Part shown: positions 37,001 through 49,600 of the stretch, in pieces
Layout: every line of letters begins with the position of its first letter
Position numbering within the stretch: position 1 is the first letter of the stretch
Origin: Nocardia sp. XZ_19_385
GTDB lineage: Bacteria; Actinomycetota; Actinomycetes; Mycobacteriales; Mycobacteriaceae
Direction of reading: 5' to 3'
DNA: 64,000 nucleotides
Assembly (NCBI RefSeq): GCF_015355755.1
Contig: NZ_JACVEE010000001.1
Coordinates: 1-64,000, forward strand
Program-made: the position numbers and the translations under genes
Notes under the pieces: generated by a model
What the model was told of the DNA's origin: nothing
The model's database searches: none
What the model saw: the letters and a program-made list of their open reading frames with translations, nothing else

Positions 37001-40000
37001 TCAAATACGCCAAATCCTGCGGCGTCGCCACGGCGACCCGCCCCGGGCCCGATACCGCGGTCGCTTCGACGTCGTCGAGGTAGAGGCGAGGCGCGGTATC
37101 CGGCAGCAGCCGCGCGGTCGCGGCGTCGGTCACCACGACGACCGGAGCGGCGTCGGCGAGGACGTACGCCAAACGATCCGAGGGGTAGGCCGGATCGATC
37201 GGCAGATACGCACCACCGGCTTTCAGCACCGCCGACAACGCGACGATCAGGTCCGCGGAGCGGGGCAGCGCGACCGCCACGATGGCATCGGGGCCCACCC
37301 CCTGCGCCGTCAAACGGTGTGCGAGCCGCTCGGCCCGCCGATCGAGTTCCTGGTAGGTGAGCTCGGTGTCCGCGCACACCACAGCGACCGCGTCCGGTGT
37401 CCGGGCGACCTGGGCCTGGAACAACCCGTTCAGGGTGTGGTCCGCGACGTCGACCGCGGTGTCGTTCCACCGATGCAGTACCGACTCGCGTTCCTCGGCA
37501 CCGAGCAGGTCGATCGACCCCACCGGAATGTCGGGGTCCGCCACCACCTGCCGCAGGACGCGAGCCAGCCGCTCCGCCATCGCCTCGGCCGTGGGCCGGT
37601 CGAACGCGTCGGTGCGATATTCGAAGCGCAGTTGCAGTGTGGGATTCGCCGCGGCGAAGATGGTCAGCGGGTAGTGGGTGGGCGCGTCGGAGCGCAGGTC
37701 GGCGATGGAGATCCCGCTGGTGGTGGCCGCGGCGCCGATTCCGGCCTGGTCGACAGGATAGGACTCGAACCCGATCAGGGTGTCGAACAGGGCATTCAGT
37801 CCCATCGCGCGATGAACATCGCTCAGACCCACATGGTGGTGATCCAGCAGCGCGACCTGCCGCGCCTGCAAACCGGTCAGGACTTCCGCGAGGGTGTCCT
37901 GGGGGCCGAAACGCACACGCACCGGGACCGTGTTGATGAACAACCCGACCATCGAATCGATATCCGCGATCGCGGGCGGACGACCCGACACCGTGGCGCC
38001 GACGACCACGTCACGACGACCGGTCAACGCGCACAGCAGAATTCCCCACGCACCCTGCACGACGGTATTCGCGGTGATCCCGAGTTCACCGGCCCGCTTG
38101 CTCACCAGTACCGCGGCGTCCGCGTCCAGCGGTACCTCGATGCGCTCGATCCCGGCGCCCTCGGCACTACCGGTTTCGCCCGCGAGCAGGGTGGGCTCGT
38201 GAATCCCGTCGAGTTCTTCGACCCAGGCCTGGACACCGGCCCGTGAATCCTGCGCACGCAACCACTTCAGGAACGTCTTGTAATCCGGTGCTTGCGGAAG
38301 CACGGCGGCATCGCCCGAACCGTAGAGCTGCAACAGGTCCCGGACGATCAGCGGCAGCGACCATCCGTCCAGCAGCACGTGGTGAGAAGTCAGCACCAGC
38401 TCCGAACGGTCCGCGGCCGTCAGCACCAGCGTCAAGCGCAGCAACGGCGGAACCGCCATATCGAAATGCGCGTTCCGGTCCTCGATCAGCAGCCGCTCCA
38501 GCGCCGCACCGCGTTCGGCCTCGTTCAGCTCGCGCAGATCCGCGACGCGCCAGGGCAATTCGACACCGTCGAGGACAACTTGGATAAGTTCGCCGCGGGG
38601 GCCTGCGACAAAACCCGCTCGCAGATTCGGATATCGGTCCAGCAGGACCTGACCGGCCGCGCGCAACCGGTCCGGATCCACCCGGCCGGACAATCCGAAA
38701 ACGACCTGCATGTGATAGGCGTCGAGGCCCGAATCCGCCAGCACCTGATGGAACATCAAGCCCGACTGCATCGAGGTCAGCGGCCACACGTCCACCAACC
38801 GCGGGTACCGCCGCTCCAGCACCTCGATCTCGCCTTGGTCCAACCGCACCAGGGGCACATCCGACGGCGTCAAACCGCCCGCGTCCGACGCGGTGGCGTA
38901 GGCGGCCAAGCCCAGGACCGCGCTGCGCCACAGCTCGGCCAGTTTCTCCGTCTCGGCCTTTTCGAGAACACCCGAAGGTGCGGTGAACGACGCCTGCAGC
39001 ACCGGGCCTTCGCCAGTGTCCACGACTATCGCGGTGACATCCAATGCCGACATCACCGGCATGTCCGGATCCGGGGCGGCGTTGGCTCCCACACCCTCGG
39101 CCGGGGTCCAGCCCGCTCCTTGGAGCCGTTGCGGCAAGAGGTCTGTGGAGGTGAACCGGCCCAGGTAGTTGAACCCGATCTGCCCCGTCGAAAACGGTTG
39201 CAGCTCACCAGCAGTGTCCGGATTCAGATACCGCAACAAGCCGAAGCCGAAGCCCTTGTCCGGCACCGCACGCAACTGCTCCTTCACCGACTTGAACAAC
39301 ACACCCGCAGCCGGACCACCGGCACAGAGCTGATCCCACTCCGTTCCCTCCGCACTCAGACGGACCGGGTACACACTGGTGAACCACCCGAGAGTGCTCG
39401 ACAGATCAGCACCGGCTACAGCGCTTTCCTCACGCCCGTGACCCTCGAGCCGAACCAGCACCGAGTCCTCGTGCACGCCCTGTCCGTCACGCCAGCGGGC
39501 AACGGCCGCAGTCAGAGCCGCGAGCAGGCCGTCCTCGACACCACCGTGGAACAGCCCGGGCAGCATGGTCAGCAAGGCCTCGGTCTCCCCTGCCGGGATC
39601 TGGACGCCGACGCGATGCACGGTTCCCATCAGATCGACGGCCGGATCCAGCGGCCGAGCACCCACGATCGGGTCGGGGGCATCGAGAACCGCACGCCACC
39701 AGGGCAACTGCTCCACTACCGGCGGCGCGGACGCTCGCTCGACCAGCCCGTGCGCCCACCGCCGCACCGAAGTCCCCGACTCCGCCAACACCGGAGCCGA
39801 TCCAGCCGAGACGGCCTGCCACGCCAACGCCAAGTCCGGCAACAGGATCCGCCACGACACCCCGTCGATCACCAGATGATGCGCCACGATCGACAACCGG
39901 CCCGCACGCGTCGGCCCGGCATCGAACCACACGAACTGCACCATCACACCCGCCGCGGGAGCCAACCGGCCCGCAGCAGCCGCCACCTCCGCGTTCGGGT

Positions 40001-43000
40001 CATCGGAAGATGCTGTCTCGACGCGGTACAGAAGTTGCTCCACGTCGATCGCGCCGGCGGGAGCCACATCGAGCCCCGGACCTCGCTCGTCGTCGATCAA
40101 CCGCGCCCGCAGCACATCGTGGCGATCGAGCACCGCCGACAACGTCGCCACCAGCCCCGCCCGATCGATACCGACCGGCAGATCCAGCAGCATCGACTGC
40201 GTGAAGCGATCGAATCCCGCGCCCAGCCCTCGTACGAACCGCGCCACCGGCAACAACGGCATCCATCCGGTACCGCCACCGGCCAGCTCCGCCAACACCG
40301 GATCCGCGACGCCGCCGCAGCGCGCGGCAGCCGCCAATCCCGCTGCTGTCCGATGCTCGAACATTTCCCGCGGACTGATCTCCACGCCGAGCGTCCGAGC
40401 CCGCGACACCACCTGAATCGACCGGATGCTGTCGCCGCCCAGCTCGAAGAAGCTGTCGTCGACGCCCACCCGGTCCAGACCCAGGACCTCGGCGAAAACG
40501 GTGGCCAGCACGCGCTCCTGGTCGGTGCGCGGTGCGCGGTAGCTCGCCGAAGCGGCGAATTCGGGCTCCGGCAACGCGGCGCGGTCGAGCTTTCCGTTCA
40601 CGGTCAACGGGATCGACTCGATCACCATCACCACCGCCGGAACCATGAACTCGGGCAACCGCTCGGCGGCGAACGCGCGCACCTGTGCGCCCTCGAGCCC
40701 GGCCGCGTCGGCCACCACGTAACCGATCAGCTGATTGCCACCGGTGGCCTGTTCGCCGACGACAATCACAGCTTGGGATACCGAAGGGTGCTGCGCCAGG
40801 ACGGTTTCGACCTCACCGGGCTCCACCCGGTATCCGCGGATCTTGACCTGATCGTCGGCCCGCCCCTCGAACTCCAACTGCCCGCTCGCCGTCCAGCGCA
40901 CGATGTCGCCGGTGCGATACATCCGGCCACCGGCCGGGTCGAACGGGTCGGCCACGAAGCGGGCCGCGGTCGTACTCGTCCGCCCCTGATAGCCGCGCGC
41001 CACTTGCTCGCCCGCCACATACAACTCGCCGGGCACCCCTACCGGTACGGGCGCCAACCACGAATCCAGCACGAACACCCGCACATTCCCCGTGGGACGC
41101 CCGATCGGGACGGCAGCGCCCAACTCGATGCCCGCGGCATAGTCGGTCACGCAGGCTGTCGTCTCGGTGGGCCCATAACCATTCAGCAACTGCACATCGG
41201 CACACTGTGCATCCAACCGGCGAGCCACGGCCGTGGTCAGCTGGGCGCCACCGGCGACGACCCGGCGCAGGCTGCGCAACGGGCTGCCCGGCACGGCTTC
41301 GACGTGATCGAGCAACGCCGACAACAGCGCCGGTGTCGCGAACATCTTCGTCACCGCGTGGTCCTCGACCAGCTCGGCGATCTCGGCCGGATCCGAACGC
41401 TGCTCACTCGCGACCACCAGCGCGGCGCCACCACAGAGCGCGGGCCAGATCTCGAAGGTCGAGGCATCGAAAGCCACCGACGAATGCGCCAGCACCCGCT
41501 CCCCGGCACCGCCCGACCACGCCTGGGCGACGAGATTCGCCACGTTGCGGTGGGTGATCCCAACGCCTTTCGGCACACCGGTGGAACCGGACGTGTAGAT
41601 CACATACGCCAGATTCCGCGGGTCCACCGCGCCGACGCGCTCCAAGACAGACTGGTCCCCCGCATCGGCGCTGTCGAGTTCCTCGCGGAAATCAGGCGAG
41701 TCGAGACAGATGCGCGGCGCAGCCGTGGGCGGCAGCAGCTGCGCGGTGACCGACTCGGTCAGCACAGCGACCGGAGCGGCGTCGGTCAGGATGAACGACA
41801 ACCGGTCCGTGGGATAGCTGGGATCGATCGGCAGATATCCACCCCCGGCCTGCAGCACCGCCAGCAGCGCCACGATCAGGCCCGCGGACCGCGGCAACGC
41901 CACCGCGACAAGACGATCCGGGCCGGCACCGCGCGAGACCAATACCCGCGCCAGCCGCGCCGCCCGCAGATCCAGATCCCGGTACGTCAGCTCCGTGTCA
42001 CCGCAGACGACCGCGAGCGCGTCGGGAGTCCGAGCGGCCTGCGCCCGGAACAGCTCGACCAGCGTGGTGTCGCAGGGTGCGCCGATGCTGCCGTTCCACT
42101 TTCGCAGCACCGAAGCGCGTTCCTCGGCATCGAGAACGTCGATCGAACCCACCGGGACGTCCGGCTCCGACCCGACCTGTCGCAGCAATCGCACCAGCCG
42201 CGACACCATCGCCTCGACCGTGGCCCGATCGAACAGCTCGGTCGCGTATTCGACCAGACCGCTCCACTGCGCACCGGCGGCCGCGTCGGCGATATTGAAG
42301 AACAGGTCGAACCGCGACGCCGCAACGGAAACGCTGTACGGCTCGAATCCCGCACCCGGCAGTTCCAGGGCGGGCAGGGCGTTGTTCTGGAAGGCCAGCG
42401 ACACCTGGAACAACGGATGATGGGCCGCCGACCGGGCCGGGTTCAGCAACTCGACGAGCAACTCGAACGGCACATCCTGGTTCTCGTAGGCGGACAGGGC
42501 TTTCGCCCGGACCTGACCGAGAACCTCGGTGAACGACATGGCGGGCGCGACGTTCGCGCGCAGTACCCAGGTGTTGGCGAAGAAGCCGACCAGGTCGGCG
42601 AGGTTGTCGTCGGTACGTCCGGCGATCGGGGTGCCGAGCGGAATATCCTCTCCAGCACCGAGTTTGAGCAGTAGCACTGCCAGCGCCGACTGCAGCACCA
42701 TCGACACCGTCGCGCCCTCACGACCGGCCAATCGTTCGACGGCGGTGCGGATCTCGGGATCGATCTCGAACGGCACCACGTCGCCGCGATAGCTGGCCAC
42801 CCGGGGCCGCGGCCGATCGGTGGGCAGCCGCAGCTGTTCGGGCAATCCGCCGAGTTCGTCACGCCAGTAGTCGAATTGCCGCGACACCCAGCTGTCGGTG
42901 TCGTCGGGCGACCCCAGCAGTTCCTGCTGCCACAGCGTGTAGTCCACGTACTGGACCGGCAACGGCTCCCACTGCGGCTGCCGGTCCGTCAGGCGAGCCG

Positions 43001-46000
43001 AATAGGCTACGGACAGGTCCCGCAGCAGCGGTCCCATCGACCAGCCGTCACCAGCGATGTGGTGAATCAGCACGACGAGCACACACTCGTCGGCGCTGTA
43101 CCGGAACACGCCGGCGCGGATCGGAATCTCCGACGTCAGATCGAACGCGTACCGCGCCGCGGCGGTCACCGCCGCATCGACCTCGGTGGGATCGAGCTCG
43201 GTCTCCGTGAACGGAATGTCGATGTCGCCGATCGCGAGCACCTGCTGGACGGGCACCCCGTCGGCGTCGGCGAAGATGGTGCGCAAACTTTCGTGGCGGG
43301 CGACGACATCGCCGATCGCGGCGCGCAACGCCGGCACATCCAGCCCGCGCAACCGCACTGCGAGGGGAATGTTGAAGGTGGCGGAGGGACCCTCCAACCG
43401 GTGGATGAACCATAGTCGCCGCTGCCCGAACGACAACGGGATCGCTTGCGGCCGAGGCACTGCCGACACCGCCGGACGGGTCTGAACCCCGGTATCGAGC
43501 CGGGTCGCCAACTGCGCCACCGTCGGCGCGTCGAATATCGTCCGGATCGCGACCTCGGCGCCCAGGGCTACCCGAATCCGGCTGGCCAGGCGCGTCGCCA
43601 GCAGTGAATGGCCGCCCAGCGCGAAGAAGTTGTCATCGATGCCGACCTGTTCGAGTCCGAGAATGTCGGCGAACAACGCTGCCAAGCGGTGTTCCTCGTC
43701 GGTGCTCGGCGCCCGATATCGCAGCGCCGACCGGAGATCCGGGATCGGCAGTGTCGCACGATCCACCTTGCCGCTCGCGGTCAACGGCACCGAGTCGATC
43801 ACCAGCACCACCGTCGGCACCATGAAGTCCGGCAACCGCTCGGCCGCGAATCGGCGCACCTCGGCACCATCGAGTTCCGGGGTGTCCGCGTTCCCGTTGG
43901 TACGGATGCCGCTCTCGGCGGACGTGGTTCGATCGGCGACCACGTATCCGACCAACTGCTTGCCGCCGGTGTCGGTTTCCCGCGCGACCACCACGGCTTG
44001 CGACACCGAAGGATGTTGTGCCAGAACGGTTTCCACCTCGGCCGGCTCGACCCGAAACCCGCGGATCTTGACCTGATCGTCGACCCGCCCCGCGAACTCC
44101 AACTGCCCGTCGGCGTTCCAGCGCACCACATCACCGGTGCGGTAGAGCCGACCGCCGCTCGCATCGAACGGGTCTGCGACAAACCGCGCCGCCGTCAGAC
44201 CGGCCTTACCGTGATATCCGCGCGCCAACTGCGCACCGGCCACATACAACTCACCAGCGACCCCGACAGGAACCGGCGACAACCACGAATCCAGCACGTA
44301 GGCCCGCATATTGGCCACCGGACCGCCGATCGGCACCACCGCGTCCGATCCACTGTCGGGCACCCGATAGGCGGTCACGTCGACCGTCCCCTCCGTCGGG
44401 CCGTACAGGTTATCGATCCAGACACCACCGAACGCGGACTGCACCGCGCGCACCAATGCCGCGGTGAGTGTGTCCGCACCGGTATTTACCTGCCGCAAAC
44501 TCTCGAACGGATTGCCCGGCAACGATTCCGAGTGTTCGACCAGCGCCGTCAACAGCGGCGGTGTCGCGAACATCTTCGTCACCGACCGGGTTTCGGCCAG
44601 CCGCGCGATCTCCGCCGGATCCGAGCGCTGCTCACTGGCGATCACCAGTGCCGCGCCACCACACAGGGCAGGCCAGATCTCGTAGGTGGAGGCATCGAAC
44701 GCGACCGACGAATGCACCAGCACCCGATCCGCGGGCCCGGCCGTCCACGCCTGAGCCACCAGGTGCGCCACGTTGCGATGAGTGATCGCAACACCTTTCG
44801 GCACACCCGTAGAACCGGACGTATAGATCACATACGCCAAGTTCTGTGTGCCCGGCAGTCGACGGGCGACGGCGTCGTCCACGGCGGATACCGGTTGCTC
44901 GGCGGCATCGAGGTCATCGACATGCAGCTGCGGTATCGCGGTGTGCGGCAAGAGTTCCGCGGTCGCGTGATCGGTGACGAGCGCGACCGGCGCGGCATCG
45001 GCGAGGACGAACGCCAGCCGATCCGAGGGATAGGCTGGATCGATCGGCAGATACCCGCCACCCGCCTTCAGCACCGCCAGCAACGCCACGATCAACTCCG
45101 CCGAGCGGGGCAACGCGACCGCGACGATACTGTCGGGACCCACCCCGAGCGTCACCAGGAAATGCGCGAGCTGATCGGCCCGGGAGTCCAGGTCCCCGTA
45201 GGTCAGCTCGGTGTCACCGCAGAGCACCGCGACCGCATCCGGTGACCGATCGACCTGCGTCTGGAACAGCTCGATGAGGCTCAGTTCGGGAACGTCGGCG
45301 GTGGTCTCGTTCCACCGCTCCAGCACCCGCTCGCGTTCCTCCGCGTCGAGTACATCGATCGACCCCACCGGCACGTCCGGGTTGGCCGCGATCGCGCGCA
45401 ATATCCGGGTGAACCGCGCCGCGATCGCCTCGATCGTGGACCGGTCGAACAGGTCCGTCGAGTATTCGACGTGCATGTCCCAGCCGGGTCCGTCGCCATT
45501 GCCGCGGGCACCGTCAGCCGGTTCGCCGACGTTGAAGGCCAGATCGAAGCGGGAGGTCTTCGCGTCCAGGGCATACGGTTCGAACCCGACCCCCGCCAGC
45601 TCCAGCGTCGGCGCGGCGTTGTTCTGCATGCTCAGCAGCACCTGGAACAAGGGATGGTGTGCTGCCGAGCGGACCGGGTTGAGCAGCTCCACCAGCAGTT
45701 CGAACGGGAGATCCTGATTCTCGTAGGCGGCCAGGGCTTTCGTTCTGACCTGGCCGAGAATGTCGGTGAACGTAGCGTCCGGCGACACCTGGGTCCGCAG
45801 CACCCACGTGTTGATGAAGAAGCCGACCAGGTCGTTCAGGGCGTCGTCGGTGCGGCCCGCGATCGGCGAGCCGAGCGGAATGTCTTCCCCGGCACCGAGT
45901 TTGAACATCAGGACCGCCAGTGCCGACTGCAACACCATCGAGGCGGTCGCGCCGTCCCGGCCCGCCAATCGTTCCAGCCCGACCCTGGTCCGGCCGTCGA

Positions 46001-46685
46001 TACCGAACACCATCAGATCGCCTGCGTAACTCGCCACCCGCGGCCGCGGCCGATCCACCGGCAGCCGCAACTGCTCCGGCAGGCCGTCGAGTTCGGCACG
46101 CCAGTAATCGAATTGGCGGGACCGCACGCTGTCCGGATCATCCGGCGAACCCAGCAGCTCCTGCTGCCACAGCGTGTAATCCGCATACTGCACAGGCAGG
46201 GGCTGCCACTCGGGCTGCCGCCCCTGCCGCCGCGCCGCGTAGGCCTCCGAGAGATCCCGCAACAACGGCGCCATCGACCAGCCGTCACCGGCGATGTGAT
46301 GGATCAGCAGCACGAGCACACACTCGTCGGCGGCACACCGGAAGACGCTGGTGCGTATCGGAATTTCCGAGGACAGGTCGAACGCGTAGCGGGTCGCCGC
46401 GGTCACCGCCCCGGCCAGCTCGGCGGGCGCGACATCGGTGACCGTCACCGGTACCTCGACCTCGCCGATGTCGAGGACGCGCTGGGCGGGAACGCCGTCG
46501 GATTCGACGAAGATCGTGCGCAGACTCTCGTGGCGGGCAACGACATCGCCGACCGCGGCCGCGAAGGCCGAGGCGTCGAATACGCCGGCCAACCGGACCG
46601 TCACCGGCATGTTGTAGGTCGCCGACGGTCCTTCGAGCTGGTGGATGAACCACAACCGGCGCTGGGCGAATGACAGTGGAATCAT
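25836..46685 (-). CDS. Five-module nonribosomal peptide synthetase with terminal thioesterase
   Basis: A 6949-residue synthetase. Approximate residues: C (HHIAGDG at 130), A (622), T (1023); C (1210), A (1698), T with LGGDSI (2082), E (HHLVIDG at 2268, EGHGRE at 2412); C of DCL type (HHVLLDG at 2767), A (3232), T LGGDSI (3622), E (3817); C of DCL type (4320), A (4785), T (5178); C (5362), A (5852) with an inserted N-methyltransferase (6160-6550, VLEIGVGSG at 6227), T (6658), TE (GWSYGG at 6790, late Asp and His present). E domains are each followed by DCL-type C domains, so the stereochemistry is self-consistent. Residues added are aa5, D-aa6, D-aa7, aa8 and N-methyl-aa9, then release. It starts at the C domain itself with no docking helix, and its ATG directly follows the stop of the upstream NRPS in the same frame. 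A hairpin ends the unit. Confidence 0.95.
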   Translation of the reverse strand: MIPLSFAQRRLWFIHQLEGPSATYNMPVTVRLAGVFDASAFAAAVGDVVARHESLRTIFVESDGVPAQRVLDIGEVEVPVTVTDVAPAELAGAVTAATRYAFDLSSEIPIRTSVFRCAADECVLVLLIHHIAGDGWSMAPLLRDLSEAYAARRQGRQPEWQPLPVQYADYTLWQQELLGSPDDPDSVRSRQFDYWRAELDGLPEQLRLPVDRPRPRVASYAGDLMVFGIDGRTRVGLERLAGRDGATASMVLQSALAVLMFKLGAGEDIPLGSPIAGRTDDALNDLVGFFINTWVLRTQVSPDATFTDILGQVRTKALAAYENQDLPFELLVELLNPVRSAAHHPLFQVLLSMQNNAAPTLELAGVGFEPYALDAKTSRFDLAFNVGEPADGARGNGDGPGWDMHVEYSTDLFDRSTIEAIAARFTRILRAIAANPDVPVGSIDVLDAEERERVLERWNETTADVPELSLIELFQTQVDRSPDAVAVLCGDTELTYGDLDSRADQLAHFLVTLGVGPDSIVAVALPRSAELIVALLAVLKAGGGYLPIDPAYPSDRLAFVLADAAPVALVTDHATAELLPHTAIPQLHVDDLDAAEQPVSAVDDAVARRLPGTQNLAYVIYTSGSTGVPKGVAITHRNVAHLVAQAWTAGPADRVLVHSSVAFDASTYEIWPALCGGAALVIASEQRSDPAEIARLAETRSVTKMFATPPLLTALVEHSESLPGNPFESLRQVNTGADTLTAALVRAVQSAFGGVWIDNLYGPTEGTVDVTAYRVPDSGSDAVVPIGGPVANMRAYVLDSWLSPVPVGVAGELYVAGAQLARGYHGKAGLTAARFVADPFDASGGRLYRTGDVVRWNADGQLEFAGRVDDQVKIRGFRVEPAEVETVLAQHPSVSQAVVVARETDTGGKQLVGYVVADRTTSAESGIRTNGNADTPELDGAEVRRFAAERLPDFMVPTVVLVIDSVPLTASGKVDRATLPIPDLRSALRYRAPSTDEEHRLAALFADILGLEQVGIDDNFFALGGHSLLATRLASRIRVALGAEVAIRTIFDAPTVAQLATRLDTGVQTRPAVSAVPRPQAIPLSFGQRRLWFIHRLEGPSATFNIPLAVRLRGLDVPALRAAIGDVVARHESLRTIFADADGVPVQQVLAIGDIDIPFTETELDPTEVDAAVTAAARYAFDLTSEIPIRAGVFRYSADECVLVVLIHHIAGDGWSMGPLLRDLSVAYSARLTDRQPQWEPLPVQYVDYTLWQQELLGSPDDTDSWVSRQFDYWRDELGGLPEQLRLPTDRPRPRVASYRGDVVPFEIDPEIRTAVERLAGREGATVSMVLQSALAVLLLKLGAGEDIPLGTPIAGRTDDNLADLVGFFANTWVLRANVAPAMSFTEVLGQVRAKALSAYENQDVPFELLVELLNPARSAAHHPLFQVSLAFQNNALPALELPGAGFEPYSVSVAASRFDLFFNIADAAAGAQWSGLVEYATELFDRATVEAMVSRLVRLLRQVGSEPDVPVGSIDVLDAEERASVLRKWNGSIGAPCDTTLVELFRAQAARTPDALAVVCGDTELTYRDLDLRAARLARVLVSRGAGPDRLVAVALPRSAGLIVALLAVLQAGGGYLPIDPSYPTDRLSFILTDAAPVAVLTESVTAQLLPPTAAPRICLDSPDFREELDSADAGDQSVLERVGAVDPRNLAYVIYTSGSTGVPKGVGITHRNVANLVAQAWSGGAGERVLAHSSVAFDASTFEIWPALCGGAALVVASEQRSDPAEIAELVEDHAVTKMFATPALLSALLDHVEAVPGSPLRSLRRVVAGGAQLTTAVARRLDAQCADVQLLNGYGPTETTACVTDYAAGIELGAAVPIGRPTGNVRVFVLDSWLAPVPVGVPGELYVAGEQVARGYQGRTSTTAARFVADPFDPAGGRMYRTGDIVRWTASGQLEFEGRADDQVKIRGYRVEPGEVETVLAQHPSVSQAVIVVGEQATGGNQLIGYVVADAAGLEGAQVRAFAAERLPEFMVPAVVMVIESIPLTVNGKLDRAALPEPEFAASASYRAPRTDQERVLATVFAEVLGLDRVGVDDSFFELGGDSIRSIQVVSRARTLGVEISPREMFEHRTAAGLAAAARCGGVADPVLAELAGGGTGWMPLLPVARFVRGLGAGFDRFTQSMLLDLPVGIDRAGLVATLSAVLDRHDVLRARLIDDERGPGLDVAPAGAIDVEQLLYRVETASSDDPNAEVAAAAGRLAPAAGVMVQFVWFDAGPTRAGRLSIVAHHLVIDGVSWRILLPDLALAWQAVSAGSAPVLAESGTSVRRWAHGLVERASAPPVVEQLPWWRAVLDAPDPIVGARPLDPAVDLMGTVHRVGVQIPAGETEALLTMLPGLFHGGVEDGLLAALTAAVARWRDGQGVHEDSVLVRLEGHGREESAVAGADLSSTLGWFTSVYPVRLSAEGTEWDQLCAGGPAAGVLFKSVKEQLRAVPDKGFGFGLLRYLNPDTAGELQPFSTGQIGFNYLGRFTSTDLLPQRLQGAGWTPAEGVGANAAPDPDMPVMSALDVTAIVVDTGEGPVLQASFTAPSGVLEKAETEKLAELWRSAVLGLAAYATASDAGGLTPSDVPLVRLDQGEIEVLERRYPRLVDVWPLTSMQSGLMFHQVLADSGLDAYHMQVVFGLSGRVDPDRLRAAGQVLLDRYPNLRAGFVAGPRGELIQVVLDGVELPWRVADLRELNEAERGAALERLLIEDRNAHFDMAVPPLLRLTLVLTAADRSELVLTSHHVLLDGWSLPLIVRDLLQLYGSGDAAVLPQAPDYKTFLKWLRAQDSRAGVQAWVEELDGIHEPTLLAGETGSAEGAGIERIEVPLDADAAVLVSKRAGELGITANTVVQGAWGILLCALTGRRDVVVGATVSGRPPAIADIDSMVGLFINTVPVRVRFGPQDTLAEVLTGLQARQVALLDHHHVGLSDVHRAMGLNALFDTLIGFESYPVDQAGIGAAATTSGISIADLRSDAPTHYPLTIFAAANPTLQLRFEYRTDAFDRPTAEAMAERLARVLRQVVADPDIPVGSIDLLGAEERESVLHRWNDTAVDVADHTLNGLFQAQVARTPDAVAVVCADTELTYQELDRRAERLAHRLTAQGVGPDAIVAVALPRSADLIVALSAVLKAGGAYLPIDPAYPSDRLAYVLADAAPVVVVTDAATARLLPDTAPRLYLDDVEATAVSGPGRVAVATPQDLAYLIYTSGSTGVPKGVGITHRNVVNLVAQAWSVQPGDRVLVHSSVAFDASTYEIWPALCGGATLVVAAEQRSDPAEITRLAETQSVTKMFATPPLLSALVEHLASVPGDPFRSLRQVNTGADSLTRGLVEAMLARLGAVRIDNLYGPTEATVNVTALVVPDEADGAVVSIGAPVANTRVYVLDSWLSPVPVGVAGELYVAGAQLARGYHGKAGLTAARFVADPFDASGGRLYRTGDVVRWNTVGQLEFAGRVDDQVKIRGFRVEPGEVETVLVQHPSVSQAVVVARNIGGGGKQLVGYVVADRTSSAEQGLDGGEVRAFAAERLPDYMVPVVVLVLDSVPLTPTGKLDRAALPEPELSSSARYRAPRTDREQVLAGVFAEVLGLDRVGVDDSFFELGGDSIRSIQLVSRARELGVEISPREVFEHRTAAALAAISIDRGAAVPVLAELPGGGVGWMPLLPVARWVRGVGGSGFDGFSQSLLLDLPVGIDRAGLVATLSAVLDRHDMLRSRLVDDERGAGLDVAPAGAVDVDQLLHHVEISAADQESGDSASVVGAQLAAAAGRLAPAAGVMVQFVWFDAGPTRAGRLSIVAHHLVIDGVSWRILLPDLALAWQAVSAGSRPVLAESGTSVRRWAHGLVEQASRPERMAELPWWTSVLDGPDPMLGSRPLDPMIDVKATARNVQVQIPQAETETLLTMLPALFHGGVDDGLLAALAAAVTRWRDEKGVRADSVLVRLEGHGREESAVPGADLSNTVGWFTSVYPVRLSAGGTEWDQLCAGGPAAGVLLKSVKEQLRAVPDKGIGFGLLRYLNPDTAVELERFSAGQIGFNYLGRFTSTDLLPQRLQGAGWTPAVDAGQMITPLDPATSAMPALAVLDVNAMVVDTGAGPVLQAMFAAPAEVLAENEIQELAELWRSAVLGLARHATAAEAGGLTPSDVSLVRLGQGEIEALENRYPGLVDVWPLTSMQSGLLFHQEMAGSGFDAYHMQVVFGLAGAVDAARLRAAGQALLDRYPNLRVAFAADAAGNSIQVVVDGVELPWRIADLRELAPDAQAAALERLLIEDRDTHFDTAVPPLLRLTLVLLTAQRSDLVITAHHVLLDGWSLPLLIQDLLRLYASGADTTAMPQAPDYTDFLKWLSRQESQAGMRAWAQELQGVQEPTLLAGGKASAAAGVVRVEAPLAPATAEALSLQATALGITVNTIVQGAWGILLAGSTGRSDVIAGATVSGRPPSIPGIDSMVGLFINTVPVRVRFGAGDTVADLLTDLQARQVALLDYHHVGLSDIHQAVGLNVLFDTLIAFESYPIDQAGIGEATSTSGLVITDPRPNTPSHYPLTLIANATPTLTLHLEYRTDAFDRSTVEAMAARLARIMRQLVTNPDIPVPGIDVLGADERELVLRRWNDHTADFPDITVVDVIGAQVAATPDAIAVISADTELTYRELDLRAEQVARELISQGVGPDMVVAVALPKSADLIVALLAVLRAGGGYLPIDPAYPSDRLAFILADAAPVVVVTDHATAGTLPDTGTPRLFLDTFEEGTHVRAGLDRLPAARPENLAYLIYTSGSTGVPKGVAVTHRNVLNVSAQEWSTGPGERVLVHSSVAFDISTYEIWSALIRGGALVLAGAQRSDPAEITELIADRAVTKMFATPALWSALLDHAEPLPGNPFRSLSQVIAGGAELSSGLVSRLITRIGDVRVTNGYGPTETTVFATLFDTDTVPGADVSVPIGSGLANVRVYVLDSWLSPVPVGVSGELYVAGAQLARGYHGKSGLTAARFVADPFDPAGGRLYRTGDVVRWNALGQLVFAGRFDDQVKIRGFRVEPGEVESALAQHPSVSHAVVVARDTDTGGKQLIGYVVADQTSPAGNELDGGQVRAFAAERLPDFMVPAVVMVLESLPLTANGKLDRAALPEPEMVSSARYRAPSTAGERTLAELFGEILGVRRVGADDSFFELGGHSLLATRLVSRIRAVLGVEVPIRTVFDAPTVALLATRLDAGHQVRTSLAPRPRPEIVPLSFAQRRLWFIHRLEGPSATYNIPFAVRLRGADVSVLRAAIDDVVARHESLRTTFVEADGVPSQRVIDVDSAEVSFTVTDVDPAGVDAAVTAAVRYGFDLSSEIPVRASVFRCGADEFVLVLLIHHIAGDGWSMGPLLQDLATAYAARLQQRAPGWRPLPVQYVDYALWQQELLGSPEDPDSVLSQQFDYWRRELEGLPEQLRLPMDRPRPRTASYRGDMVLFAIDAEVRAGVERLAADAGATVSMVLQSALAVLLFKLGAGEDIPIGAPIAGRTDDALTDLVGFFVNTWVLRAAVDPGTSFTEILDQIRAKSLAAYENQDAPFELLVEMLNPARSAAHHPLFQVSLAFQNNALPSMEFSGVEFEPYNASLAASRFDLFFNIANTPAGQQWAGFVEYATDLFDRSTVEAIAARLVRILRQVVSGAGGPVGSIDVLDSSEQELVLRRWNDTAVALDSDRTLVGLVQAQVAKAPDAVAVVCGDIEISYRELAARADELAHTLVSRGAGPENIVAVALPRSVDLIVALLGVLKAGGGYLPIDPGYPSDRLAFILSDAAPLAVVTDSATAHLLPGHAAIPHVYLDGAAESPQMMLDMTGIADARPGVLRSQDLAYVIYTSGSTGVPKGVGITHHNVVNLVTQAWPVEPADRVLVHSSIAFDASTYEIWPALCGGATLVVAAEQRSDPGEIARLVETRSVTKMFATPPLLSALADHSDSLPGNPFQSLRQVNTGADSLTRGLVETLRARWGDIRIDNLYGPTEATVDVTALSVPGEIAGAVVPIGAPVANTRVYVLDSWLAPVPIGVAGELYVAGEQLARGYLGKTGLTAARFVADPFDPAGGRLYRTGDVVRWNALGQLEFAGRSDDQVKIRGFRVEPGEVETILAQHPSVSRAVVVAREIDAGGKQLIGYVVADRSGPAVGEDELVGQWRRVYDDLYADADIDQPELEPMAEFGAGFEGWNSSYTGKPIPLEQMREWRAATVERIRGLGLGRVLEIGVGSGLLLSQVAPDCAEYWATDLAPATITALRRQLGDLDAGWADRVELRAQAADDVTGLPEGYFDTVVLNSVIQYFPSQAYLRTVLERVAGLLAPGGAVFVGDVRNFALLEEFATAVQISRNGGEDPVAVDDRVRRDIAAEQELLLAPEYFSELCRDAAGFGAVAIELKRGYSVNELTRYRYDVVLHKNPVTPISVAGVPEFEFRDIAGLRKLLRAQHGEGIRVTGIPHAGLLGQIDAARRIRAGHPVPEDDRTSVRTAAFEGTLDAAADRAGVGLLPEDLHVLGQELGYTTAVTWSAEPGRMEAIFLESGTMAGNALTDVYRTPTAAGALGGHANNPQAGLLAAEVRRWVAERLPEFMVPATVLVLDALPLTASGKLDRKALPDPELLSAKEYRAPRTDREHVLAGLFSEILGVSRVGIDDDFFALGGHSLLATRLTSQIRATLGVEVPVRVIFDAPTVAELATRLDDDAAAGMDFDQVLILKSSGSREPLWCLHPGGGLGWFYQRLGRDLSDRPVIAIQSRGLGGGPLAGSYQEMIEDYIDQITRVQPEGPYYLLGWSYGGIVAHSVASELERRGMSVGMLGIMDSKPPVTSDPEPELSEDDALDSIRDWVAERFGEQLESSEIQSLAERATKVLINNSKLLAGFSTPCFDGDATIFAATVDAEGNRPDDPKGELEEAWRPYIRGHMDIFDVECAHGDFDQPENMAQVGRILGTFMG
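31020..34225 (-). other. NRPS module 8: C(DCL)-A-T
   Basis: DCL-type C after the second E. The A pocket reads D-I-Y-F-I-G-G-V-F-K (FDISTYEIW), the same class as module 2. T carries LGGHSL. Confidence 0.75.
34226..38881 (-). other. NRPS module 7: C(DCL)-A-T-E
   Basis: DCL-type C ([22 protein letters not shown]) accepts the D-ended donor. The A pocket reads D-A-Y-F-N-G-L-V-N-K. A second E domain, very similar to that of module 6. Confidence 0.75.
38882..43484 (-). other. NRPS module 6: C-A-T-E
   Basis: LCL C domain. The A pocket reads D-A-F-F-V-G-G-A-C-K. T has the LGGDSI form seen before epimerases. The E domain has HHLVIDG and the EGHGRE motif, so a D residue is expected. The same A class as module 4. 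Confidence 0.75.
43485..46685 (-). other. NRPS module 5: C-A-T
   Basis: LCL-type C domain ([20 protein letters not shown]). The A-domain pocket read by eye in the eight-plus-Lys scheme is D-A-Y-F-N-G-L-V-D-K (from [34 protein letters not shown]). I know no substrate for this code. T carries LGGHSL. Confidence 0.75.
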
Positions 46686-46699
46686 CTAGCTCACCTCTC
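46683..46699 (-). promoter_or_regulatory. Stop-start junction with embedded ribosome site
   Basis: Read on the coding strand: GAGAGGTGAGCTAGATG. TAG ends the first NRPS and ATG begins the second with nothing between, in the same frame. GAGAGG, eight bases before the ATG, is a good Shine-Dalgarno sequence lying within the last codons of the upstream gene, so reinitiation is well supported. Confidence 0.8.
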
Positions 46700-49600
46700 G
46701 ATTCATCCTGCGCAGAGCCGGCCGGCGTGATGGCGCGAGCTGCGGCCACCTGGCGGCGAGTTCGGCGACGGTGGCCGCCTCGAACATCACGCGGATCGGG
46801 ACTTCGACGCCGAGCACTGCCCGGATCCGGCTGGTCAGACGAGTCGCCAGCAGGGAGTGACCGCCGAGCGCGAAGAAGCTGTCGTCGATACCGACGCGGC
46901 CGATGCCCAGGATTTCGGCGAACAATTCCGCCAAGGTCTGTTCCCGCTCGGTGCGCGGCGCGCGATAGTTGCTCGCGGACACCCATTCCGGGGCCGGCAG
47001 CGCCGCGCGATCGAGCTTGCCGTTGGCGGTCAACGGCACCGCGTCGATCACCATCACCACCGTCGGCACCATGAAGTCGGGCAACCGCTCGGCCACGAAC
47101 CCGCGAACACTGGTGGGCAGCAGGGTGTCCTGTGGGTTGTTGGCATACGCGGATGGGTCACCCAGCTCGGCCGGAGGCGCGTACACATCGGTCAGTGGCC
47201 GCCCCTGCGCCGTCGCGTCTTCGAAGAAGACCGCGTCCATCCGGCCCGGTTCCGCAGACCAGGTCACGGCCGTCGTGTATCCGAGTTTCCGGCCCAGCGC
47301 GTGCAGGTCCTCGGGCAGCAGACCCGCTTCGGCCCGGTCGGTGATGGCGTCGAGGGTGCCTTCGAAATCCGCTGCGAGCAGGCCGGTTCGATCACCGGCC
47401 GCGACCGGCAGTCCCGCCCGGATCCGGTCCGTGACCGCGATCTGACCGGCCAGCCCGGCGTGCGGGATACCCGTGACGCGAACACCGTCGGGATGTTCGG
47501 CACGCAGCAGCGCGTCGAGCGACTCATGGTCGCAGAACACCACTTCCGGGGTCTCGGCGGCCGACAGCGCTTGCGTGCTGGTCTTCCGCAAAACCACGTC
47601 GTATCGGTACCGGGTCAGCTCGTTGATCGAGCAGCCGCGTTTGAGTTCGATATCGATCGCGCCGATATCGAGGCCACGACCCAGCGCGAGGAAATACTCC
47701 GGCGCCAGCAGCAGTTCCTTTTCCGCCGCGATATCCCGGCGGACGCGTTCCTCGACCACCACGGGGTCGTCGCCGCCGTAACGGCTGACCTGCACGGCGG
47801 TGGCGAACTGCTCCAGCAGGGCCAGATTGCGGACGTCGCCGAGGAAGATCGATCCGCCGGGAGCCAGCAGCCGGAGGATCTGCTCGATGACGCGACGGAG
47901 GTAGCGTTCGCCGGGGAAGTACTGGACCACGGAGTTCAGAATCACGGTGTCGAAATAGTTTTCGGGCAGTCCGGTGACGTCGTCGGCCGGCTGAGCGCGC
48001 AAGACCACACGATCGGCGAATGCCGCGTCGAGTTCGTTCACCTGGCGCTGCAGCGTCTTGATTGTCGCGACCGAAAAGTCCGTCGCCCAGTATTCGGCAC
48101 ACTCCGGCGCCACCTGGGACAGCACCAGGCCCGAACCCACACCGATCTCGAGCACCCGCTGGGGCCGCAGTTCCCGAATGCTGTCGACCGTGGCCGACCG
48201 CCACTCCCGCATCTGCGCCAAGGGGATCGGCTGCCCCGTGTAACTGCTGTTCCAGCCACCGAAATCAGTGCCGAACCCGTTCGTGCCGGCCAGCTGCGGG
48301 TCGTAGTCCTGCTGGGCGTTGCTGACACTGTTCGCGTCCTCAGCACTGCCGCCCGCCGCGGAGTACAGGTCGTCGTACACCCGGCGCCACTGCCCCACCA
48401 TCTCGTCTTCCCCGAGGACCGGCCCGGTCCGGTCGGCGACCACATACCCGACCAGCTGGGTGCCGCCGACATCGCCGTCGTGCGCCACGACCACGGCTTG
48501 AGACACGGCGGGATGTTGCGCCAGAACGCTTTCCACCTCACCCGGTTCGACGCGGAAGCCGCGGATCTTGACCTGGTCGTCGACCCGGCCCGCGAACTCC
48601 AACTGCCCGTCGGCGTTCCAGCGCACGACGTCACCGGTGCGATACAACCGGCCGGCGCCGTCCGGGTCGAACGGGTCGGCCACGAACCGGGCCGCGGTCA
48701 GTCCCGCGCGCCCGAGGTAGCCGCGCGCCAACTGCGCACCGGCCACATACAGTTCGCCCGCGACGCCGACCGGCACGGGGGCCAACCACGAATCCAGCAC
48801 GAACACCCGGGTATTCGTTCGCGGCACCCCGATCGGCACCGGGCCGTCGTCCGTGGTCACCGCGTCGTAATGGGTCACGCACGCGGTCGTCTCGGTGGGA
48901 CCGTAACCGTTGACCACGCGCGCGTCGGGGTACTTCGCATGCAACCGGTGCACGACGCCGGCTGTCAGCTCGGCGCCACCGGCGATGATCCCGCGCAAAC
49001 TCCGCAGGGGGTCGCCCGGCAGGGATTCGTCGTGATCGAGCAACGCGGACAGCATCGGCGGTGTGGCGAACATCTTCGTCACACCCCGGGTCTCGATCAG
49101 GCGGGTGATCTCGACCAGATCCGAGCGCTGCTCCGTGGCCAGCACCACCGTCGCGCCGCCGGCCAACGCCGGCCAGATCTCATAGGTGGAAGCGTCGAAG
49201 GCGATCGAGGTGTGCACGAGCACCCGATCGGCGGCGCTGGTCGTCCACGCCTGTGCGACCAGGTTCACCACGTTGCGGTGCGTCACCGCAACACCTTTCG
49301 GCACACCGGTGGAACCGGAGGTATAGATCACATACGCCAACTGCGCCGGCTGCGGCAGACCGGGCACGACGCCGTCCGCGCCGACCTGACGGGTATCGAT
49401 GCAGAGGAGTCGCTCCGGCGGGCAGGGCAACAGGTGCGCGGTCGCCGAATCGGTGACCACGACGACCGGATCAGCATCGGTGAGCACGAACGCCAGCCGT
49501 TCCGAGGGATAGGCCGGATCGATCGGCAGATACCCGCCACCGGCCTTCAGCACGCCCAGCAGGGCCACGATCAGCTCCGCGGTCCGGGGCAAGGCGACCG

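Noticed and set aside
38292..42674. 1460-codon plus-strand open frame; similar ones at 26706, 31518, 36186, 52818 and 57339
   Set aside because: Same antisense effect; no ribosome sites and no family features.
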